Positions 6,349 through 10,180 of a DNA stretch of 10,180 nucleotides are shown here, piece after piece. The stretch spans positions 1 through 10,180 of the forward strand of contig JAHLLU010000048.1 of NCBI GenBank assembly GCA_020444005.1, read 5' to 3'. The position numbers were made by a program, and so were the translations under genes. Positions within the stretch are counted from its first letter, which is position 1. Each line of letters opens with the position of its first letter. This DNA comes from an archaeon (GTDB lineage Archaea; Thermoproteota; Bathyarchaeia; TCS64). The notes under the pieces were generated by a model. It was not told where the DNA came from. It did not search any database and saw only the letters and a list, made by a program, of their open reading frames with translations.

Positions 6349-7002
6349 ATGCTCCAAGGTATCAAACTCATCATCTATGATCTGGACGGAGTCCTTATTG
6401 ACTCAAATCCAGCTATACGTGAATCCATTCTACATGTTCTAGATGAAATGAACCTACAGTATCACATCAACGCCATAATGGAGCAGATGGGAACACCACT
6501 AAACCTGATATTTGATGATGTTTTCAATGAACAAGACAAAGACAAGATACCGGAAGCCATTGAAACATACAGAAAATACTACGCTGAATCAGGAAAAGAC
6601 GCAATCATGGTTCAAGAAAAAGTCTGTGAGACCCTTGAATATTTCTCACAGAATGGAATCAAACAGTGTATAGCCAGCAATTCATCGCGGGAACTCATGG
6701 AGCCTATTCTTGAAGAGTTTGGGATAATGATGTTTATCGATTTTTTCGTGGGAGTTGATGATGTTGTGAAACCCAAACCAGATCCAATGATCCTTATGGA
6801 GATAATGAAGCGGACAGGGGCATCGAGAAAAGAAACGGTATTTGTTGATGATAGCTCAACGGGGTTAGGTGCCGGGAAGAAAGCGGGCGTGCATACAGTT
6901 GGAATAGCCACCGGGGTTCATACTACGAAACAAATCATGACCGTTGATCCTGAGTTTATTTTAACAAAAATTGATCAACTGAAACAGATTATCAAGGTGT
7001 AA
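6349..7002 (+). CDS. HAD superfamily hydrolase, phosphoglycolate phosphatase-like
   Basis: The 217-residue HAD hydrolase, subfamily IA, probably removes phosphate from a small metabolite. Motif I is IIYDLDGVLIDS with the nucleophile D11 and acid/base D13. An all-helical cap follows (about residues 18-90). Motif II is IASNSS (S110), motif III is VVKPKPDP (K141), and motif IV is FVDDSSTGLGAGKKAG (D167, D168). In close relatives motif IV is GDSxxD, but the last aspartate is glycine here, so magnesium may be held by D167/D168 instead. The substrate cannot be told; phosphoglycolate-like and sugar phosphates are possible. I start at the ATG at 6349. A GTG three codons earlier is possible, and neither has a clear promoter or ribosome site. 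T-runs separate it from the preceding gene. Confidence 0.88.
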   Translation: MLQGIKLIIYDLDGVLIDSNPAIRESILHVLDEMNLQYHINAIMEQMGTPLNLIFDDVFNEQDKDKIPEAIETYRKYYAESGKDAIMVQEKVCETLEYFSQNGIKQCIASNSSRELMEPILEEFGIMMFIDFFVGVDDVVKPKPDPMILMEIMKRTGASRKETVFVDDSSTGLGAGKKAGVHTVGIATGVHTTKQIMTVDPEFILTKIDQLKQIIKV

Positions 7003-7025
7003 CCATAATTCTATGCATAATTAAA

Positions 7026-7607
7026 ATGGATCAAAATGTTTTAATTAAATCTACATCACAAGTAGGCATGTGTCCTCGGAAAGACGATCATGTTACAAGA
7101 ACTTTTAGAATCCCTATTGAGTTTGATGAGTCTTTAAGAGAAGATGCAGAGGCACATGGAACCAGTGTGAACAGCCTTGTTATCAAGATATTAGAGAAAT
7201 ATAACGAATCAGACAGATTTTTTGGTCAAGGTCAATACATCACATTCTCACCAACTACCTTGACCAATATATTAAAAGAACTAGACAATGAAGGCGTTCG
7301 AAAAGCTGGTAATGATTCGGGGTATTCTGTTCCAAGAAGCAGATTACTTTTAAAAGGAATGCCAATAAACCGCATATCTACTATCAAATATATCACGGAC
7401 ATTATCGGTGGATATGATGACTGGTTCACTTGCAACCATTATGAAAGAAAAGACCATACATTACTGCATCTGCGCCACGTTTATGATATGAAATGGTCCA
7501 TCTTTCTAGAAGCTTACATGACGGCTATGTTCATTGACTTATTAGACTTGGACGACATAGACTTTGAAATAACAAATGCAAGTTTAACAGTTAGAGTACC
7601 CAAATAA
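7026..7607 (+). CDS. Ribbon-helix-helix protein with unrecognised C-terminal domain
   Basis: Residues about 24-60 (TRTFRIPIEFDESLREDAEAHG, then SVNSLVIKILEKY) form a ribbon-helix-helix DNA-binding unit: a short strand followed by two helices with the T/S-V-N-S-L turn typical of CopG/Arc-like repressors. The remaining 130 residues are not recognised. They end in a motif with spaced histidines and WS: HLRHVYDMKWSIFLEAYMTAMF, then a strand pair (IDFEITNASLTVRV). I have the impression of similar proteins in other archaea but cannot name the family. It is a likely transcription regulator, with the C-terminal part as sensor or dimer domain. I give the longest start. An ATG at 7068 (179 residues) is quite possibly the true one, because a TATA-like box lies 23-24 bases before it. 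Confidence 0.75.
   Translation: MDQNVLIKSTSQVGMCPRKDDHVTRTFRIPIEFDESLREDAEAHGTSVNSLVIKILEKYNESDRFFGQGQYITFSPTTLTNILKELDNEGVRKAGNDSGYSVPRSRLLLKGMPINRISTIKYITDIIGGYDDWFTCNHYERKDHTLLHLRHVYDMKWSIFLEAYMTAMFIDLLDLDDIDFEITNASLTVRVPK
7039..7050 (+). promoter_or_regulatory. TATA-like box inside the annotated start of the ribbon-helix-helix gene
   Basis: TTTTAATTAAAT is centred 23-24 bases before the in-frame ATG at 7068. If used, the mRNA would be leaderless and the protein would begin at MCPRKDDH. In an AT-rich genome such a run can arise by chance. Confidence 0.35.
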
Positions 7608-7637
7608 TACAATACTTCAATGCCTCTACGATGACTT

Positions 7638-7913
7638 TTATTCGCTCTCTAGATAATTATTTATAAAAGAATTTAATCCTTCAACGTGATTTTTTAAAAG
7701 ATTATTGAATTCTTCTTTATTCTTTACCTCGTTTGAACTAAAAGTTTCAAAAAGATATAATGATGAACCATAAAAACTACCTATTAAAAAATCATGTTTG
7801 TTTCCTTTTTTTCCTCTTAATGTTTCGCACATTTGAGTTATTTGTTTGATCTTATCTTGATCTTTATATGATTTGTATAGTTCTTCAAAGATCTGTAATA
7901 GATCCGGGTCCAT
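7638..7913 (-). CDS. Small hypothetical helical protein, 91 residues
   Basis: I do not recognise this protein. It looks all-helical and soluble, rich in K, E and N, with a mid part GSFYGSSLYLFETF that could pack as a hydrophobic core. There are no metal or catalytic motifs and no cysteine pair (one C only). The open frame could start two codons earlier at TTG (7919), but the ATG at 7913 is preferred: a TATA-like box lies 26 bases before it, ideal for a leaderless mRNA. It converges on the ribbon-helix-helix gene and heads the accessory region on the minus strand. It is AT-rich compared with the respiratory genes. A role in the nearby defence system is possible only by position. Confidence 0.6.
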   Translation of the reverse strand: MDPDLLQIFEELYKSYKDQDKIKQITQMCETLRGKKGNKHDFLIGSFYGSSLYLFETFSSNEVKNKEEFNNLLKNHVEGLNSFINNYLESE

Positions 7914-7934
7914 AATCAACTATTCTTCAACACT

Positions 7935-7944
7935 CAATATAAAC
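7935..7944 (-). promoter_or_regulatory. TATA-like box for the 91-residue gene
   Basis: On the minus strand it reads GTTTATATTG, centred 26 bases before the ATG at 7913. It is the best-spaced box in the window and decides the start. Confidence 0.5.
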
Positions 7945-7959
7945 CGAAAAAATCTATGT

Positions 7960-8122
7960 GCGCAAAATAGATGTATGGCTTGGCTTGGTGGATTTACATT
8001 TTATCTGGTGGAGTCTTTTCCCTTATTGATCGGGTTTCGTGTGCTTATTTGTCGGTTAATGATACACGTTTTTGTACTTATTGGGATCGGAAATAAGCTG
8101 TTTTAGGGCTGTTTTTTCGTTA
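7960..8122 (+). repeat. Diverged repeat, copy A
   Basis: This stretch aligns with 8463-8612 in the same orientation. Well-conserved blocks are TGTAT-GCTTGG at the left, then ATTTACAT-TTATC-GGT-GAG-CTTTTC, and at the right TTGG-ATCGGA-ATAA followed by GGCT and a T-run ending CGTTA. The middle is more diverged. Read on the minus strand, the right half encodes a remnant C-terminus ending at a TAA (8056-8058), and the left half is the region after it. The right part also matches bases 1-54. It fills most of the gene-free stretch 7914-8255. I see no RNA gene in it. Confidence 0.65.
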
Positions 8123-8166
8123 TTCCGGGGTTTTTGGGTTTTGATTGTTGACTCCCCCTCCCCCTG
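8056..8166 (-). pseudogene. Remnant protein C-terminus in repeat copy A
   Basis: Between two stops the minus strand is open for 36 codons with no start codon. It ends LKQLISDPNKYKNVYH. The part from KQ onward matches KQHTSNPNKYK in the frame at 2-172 and the end of the remnant at 8539-8643. Conservation of the reading frame among copies suggests that an ancestral gene once ended here. The 5' part of the frame crosses a G-rich stretch (QGEGES) and is probably not original. Confidence 0.35.
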
Positions 8167-8200
8167 TTAGCGGCTATTTTTTTCTGGGGGTTTGTACTTC
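8125..8200. other. G- and C-tract rich intergenic stretch
   Basis: This gene-free piece between copy A and the 68-residue gene has unusual homopolymer tracts: CCGGGGTTTTTGGGTTTT near 8125, CCCCCTCCCCC at 8154-8164 and CTGGGGG near 8184. The tracts switch strand, so no four-run G-quadruplex can be drawn on one strand within a short span. I see no gene in it. Confidence 0.4.
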
Positions 8201-8211
8201 AGTGTATCTTT

Positions 8212-8245
8212 GGTTTTCCGATGATATATTCGGTTTTCCGAAGAT
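8212..8245. repeat. Short tandem pair with a small palindrome
   Basis: GGTTTTCCGA-GAT occurs at 8212-8224 and again at 8232-8245, about 20 bases apart. The second copy is part of a perfect inverted repeat TTCGG-TTTT-CCGAA at 8229-8242. It lies 14-27 bases past the stop of the 68-residue gene on -, so it could form a small stem at the mRNA end, or be a protein-binding site. Confidence 0.5.
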
Positions 8246-8255
8246 GGTGTTTGCT

Positions 8256-8462
8256 TTAGTCTGTTTTTTCTTTGTAGAATATGAGGTCTCGTGCGTCGAA
8301 GTGCCATAGTGGGCTGATTTCTATCTGGTGTTTGTTTTGGTGGTACCATTGTTTGTGTTTTTTGTTGTTGCCTTTGAAGTCGATCCATTTGTAGCCTTGT
8401 TTCTCCATGTGGGTGATGAACTCTTCAACAGTGTATCTCTCAGCGTTATCAACAGCAGACAT
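8256..8462 (-). CDS. Small hypothetical protein, 68 residues
   Basis: I do not recognise this protein. It is basic and aromatic, with TVEEFITHMEKQGYKW at the N-terminal end, then a run rich in K, H and Q (GNNKKHKQWYHQNKHQIEI), then PLWHFDARDLIFYKEK. The order helix, G-(Y/F), strand, loop with K and H, strand, recalls HicA-like small RNA-binding toxins, but the HicA core (GSHxxY...P) is absent. The ATG at 8462 is chosen over a TTG one codon earlier. The gene lies between two direct repeat copies (7960-8122 and 8463-8612), and copy B reaches its start codon and supplies its upstream region. A TATA-like box is 33 bases before the ATG. Coding status is likely but not certain. Confidence 0.5.
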   Translation of the reverse strand: MSAVDNAERYTVEEFITHMEKQGYKWIDFKGNNKKHKQWYHQNKHQIEISPLWHFDARDLIFYKEKTD

Positions 8463-8612
8463 CAAATAAGGTGTATAGCTTGGAGAATTTACATATTATC
8501 AGGTAGAGACTTTTCTTGATTGTGGTTCATGGCGCATTTTATAGTTCGTCGTGTACACTTTGATTCTGATTTGGATCGGAGATAAACGGTTTATAGGCTA
8601 TTTTTTTCGTTA
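8463..8612 (+). repeat. Diverged repeat, copy B
   Basis: This is the counterpart of 7960-8122 in the same orientation; the two share the blocks listed for copy A. Between ATTTACAT and CTTTTC they differ at only four of about 29 positions. On the minus strand the repeat carries, in order, a remnant C-terminus with stop at 8539-8541, a spacer, and then the upstream region of the 68-residue gene, reaching its ATG. It overlaps the left part of the gene-free stretch 8463-8732; nothing else is seen between 8650 and 8732. Confidence 0.65.
8489..8499 (-). promoter_or_regulatory. TATA-like box for the 68-residue gene, inside repeat B
   Basis: On the minus strand it reads ATAATATGTAA, centred about 33 bases before the ATG at 8462. 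The same block is kept in copy A (ATTTACATTTTATC at 7992-8005), where no gene follows at that distance. Conservation in both copies hints that it was, or is, functional. Confidence 0.35.
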
Positions 8613-8643
8613 GGTCATATCCTAATCTCCGCTTTATCCGCAA
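8539..8643 (-). pseudogene. Remnant protein C-terminus in repeat copy B
   Basis: A frame of 34 codons, with TTG as its only possible start, ends at TAA (8539-8541). The encoded end, YKPFISDPNQNQSVHDEL, aligns with the remnant at 8056-8166 (KQLISDPNKYKNVYH). Upstream it reads RRLGYDLTKKIA, which copy A does not match well. It is probably the tail of a lost gene, not a working small protein. Confidence 0.35.
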
Positions 8644-8732
8644 TTAGCTCGACTTCAAGCGATATAAATCACTCAAATGAAATGATGATTGGATTGAAAT
8701 TAACCTTAAAGTTTTAGCTTAGCTCATTGAAA

Positions 8733-10180
8733 TTATGATGGCGTTATTTTTTCTCTAAAAAGTGAAAAAATTTCGTCTGGATTTTTTCCTTCTCCTTCTG
8801 ATGGCCATAATCCATTCGCCTTGATATATTTTATTCCGGGTGCTAAACCTGGAACTTCGGAGTAATCAAAACGTACAGGCAATATGTAGCCTCCCATTTT
8901 TTTCACTTCTTTAGCTATAGCCGCTTTCTTTTCATGTGTGGGCCAAGCTTTGCTTACATATTCTTTAGATATAAAGATCATACAGAAAGATGATTCTTTA
9001 TAATATACTCTCCACAGGTATTCAGTTAGATCTTCACCCCATAGTTTTCCTTCATAAAATTCATCATAAAAAACAACGAGTCCTTCGCTACGAATTAAAT
9101 TAGCAACTTCGTTTACGTAAGTTCTTTGTTCTCCAGCAAATGATAATGCGACATCGTATATAATATCTCGATCTTCTAAATCAAGTTTTTTTTTAGTTTC
9201 TTTTTCTGTTTCATAAGTATAAGATCCAAATAAACTTGATAGGTTGTTTATAAAATCATCAAGTGACCGATTAAATATCTTTTCATTTTTACCTCCAATT
9301 CTAATATTTATTTTTATAATAAATCCATCAACAGCATTACCTATTCTCGTATAGTTATAATACAATATAACATTGTCAGCCCAAGTGAATATTGCGTCAT
9401 TTCTTGATGCGTCTACACAGAGACCTTTCATATCAGATAAAATAGAAAGTATTTTGAATTGATCTATTTTTTGATCTTCAAATACTAAAGAAACGCTCTG
9501 CCCTTCTTTTATATATGATAATAATCTATCTGATATATTAGATTCTTCCTTCTTAAGAAATTTAGGGAATATTCTTTGATCGTAATTTTCGATTGAAATA
9601 TTATATGTATTATATAATCCATCTATAATTTTTATATATTCTTCCTTCTTAAACTCGGTAACTAAATCAGCATAATTGACAATGCCTGAATGTTTCATAA
9701 CAAATATAGGTATTTCAGATTTTAATTTATTATAATCCTCATCATATATAATTATTAAATTAGATAAATTAGGCAAATAATCTATTATTCCTTGATCACT
9801 GTAGTTATTGAGTATATATTTTAAATGATTTTCAGGTACTCTAGTATTATCTCCATTCAACTCTTCATATAAGTCATTAAATTCCTTCAGTACAAACACT
9901 GATTTTTTTCTTTTCTGTAATTCCATGATTACTTTTAATACAGAATCATAATAAGTTGTTTGAATCATGGTTCTAGATGAATTCCATTGATCATCTTTTA
10001 AAAGTAATTCTTTAAATTGTTTTATTCCATCTCCATTTTTTGGACATATTTTTATATTATCTATTATTTGACCGCTCTCAAGTAATTCAATTAACCTTCT
10101 ATCATTCAATTCAGCCATTTTATGATCTGTATGAGTCTGCATGAAGAATATTTTTTTATTGTCTCCAATTTCTTCTTTAA
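8733..10180 (-). CDS. Roc-COR-TIR protein (GTPase-linked TIR effector), 5' end outside the window
   Basis: This is a probable NAD-consuming defence effector controlled by a Roc GTPase. An ATG at 10142 exists, but the frame stays open to the edge and reads KKIFFMQTHTDHK across it. THTD is the G4 base-recognition motif of Roc domains, so that ATG is internal and the gene starts outside. Numbering from the ATG: ICPKNGDGIKQFKELL (32-47) is the G5 region; 60-220 look like COR, with KKSVFVLKEFNDLYEE, the SDQGIIDYLPNLSNLIII pattern and FPKFLKKEE; 220-320 are a linker with strands. The TIR domain is about 328-465. It has DVALSFAGEQR (box 1), FYDEFYEGKLWGEDL (BB loop region) and SKAWPTHEKKAA with W400 and E404, the glutamate expected of TIR NADases. 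LRRs may lie upstream. It is strongly AT-rich, unlike the respiratory genes, so probably acquired. Confidence 0.88.
   Translation of the reverse strand, partial: KEEIGDNKKIFFMQTHTDHKMAELNDRRLIELLESGQIIDNIKICPKNGDGIKQFKELLLKDDQWNSSRTMIQTTYYDSVLKVIMELQKRKKSVFVLKEFNDLYEELNGDNTRVPENHLKYILNNYSDQGIIDYLPNLSNLIIIYDEDYNKLKSEIPIFVMKHSGIVNYADLVTEFKKEEYIKIIDGLYNTYNISIENYDQRIFPKFLKKEESNISDRLLSYIKEGQSVSLVFEDQKIDQFKILSILSDMKGLCVDASRNDAIFTWADNVILYYNYTRIGNAVDGFIIKINIRIGGKNEKIFNRSLDDFINNLSSLFGSYTYETEKETKKKLDLEDRDIIYDVALSFAGEQRTYVNEVANLIRSEGLVVFYDEFYEGKLWGEDLTEYLWRVYYKESSFCMIFISKEYVSKAWPTHEKKAAIAKEVKKMGGYILPVRFDYSEVPGLAPGIKYIKANGLWPSEGEGKNPDEIFSLFREKITPS

Noticed and set aside
7960..8122. Plus-strand non-coding RNA ending in a T-run, with the repeat ends pairing (GGCTT with GGGCT; in copy B AGCTT with AGGCT).
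   Set aside because: The possible stem is about seven pairs with several G-U pairs, and the right part is better explained as the minus-strand coding tail shared with two other copies.
8125..8190. G-quadruplex or telomere-like tract.
   Set aside because: The G-runs alternate between strands and there are fewer than four adequate runs within a short span on either strand.
8256..8462. HicA toxin assignment for the 68-residue protein.
   Set aside because: The HicA core with the GSH motif and its catalytic histidine context is absent, and no HicB partner is next to it.
8606..8630. Integron-like attC site (GTTAGGT, with TTAGG and CCTAA as inverted arms).
   Set aside because: Copy A lacks the inverted arms, and no paired outer arms or integrase are seen.
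1..10180. CRISPR array, tRNA or rRNA genes, or a complete insertion sequence.
   Set aside because: I found no regularly spaced identical repeats, no cloverleaf-like sequence with a TTCRA arm, and no transposase or terminal inverted repeats.

Overview
The window looks like a piece of an archaeal chromosome, AT-rich and densely coded in its left three quarters. The archaeal call is an inference from expression signals. Most genes that open a transcription unit have no Shine-Dalgarno (SD) motif but do have a TATA-like box about 23-36 bases before the ATG, as expected for leaderless or nearly leaderless mRNAs. Genes inside the respiratory operon do have GGAGG-type sites. Short T-runs, not hairpins, follow several stops. 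I cannot place the organism more precisely.

Left part (1-1541): a small unrecognised gene on + lies beside a TerC-family membrane protein on -, which is divergent from the respiratory operon. Bases 1-175 also hold, on -, the tail of an open frame that runs off the window edge and has no start codon.

Centre (1542-5461): a compact cbb3-type cytochrome oxidase operon. It encodes CcoN with all expected haem and copper ligands, a fused CcoO plus two-haem (CcoP-like) cytochrome c protein, a 47-residue CcoS that is easily missed, an 87-residue two-helix protein resembling a haem-free CcoP membrane anchor, a DUF420-like four-helix protein and a small two-helix membrane protein. The genes overlap by 1-4 bases or are closely spaced. 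The product would be an oxygen-reducing terminal oxidase taking electrons from cytochrome c.

Right of centre (5548-7607): separate short units on +. These are a low-molecular-weight ferredoxin that has lost one cysteine of its first cluster (predicted 7Fe type), a ferritin-like di-iron protein, a HAD phosphatase and a ribbon-helix-helix protein with an unrecognised C-terminal domain.

Right end (7638-10180): an accessory region on -. It holds two small orphan genes, two diverged copies of a repeat of about 150 bases, and the 3' part of a Roc-COR-TIR protein running off the window. The TIR domain keeps the glutamate expected of NAD-consuming enzymes, so this is a likely defence or cell-suicide effector gated by a Roc GTPase. 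The repeats, with a third partial copy at 1-54, encode remnants of the same protein C-terminus on -. In one copy the similarity continues to the start codon of the next small gene, which suggests duplicated and decayed cassettes.
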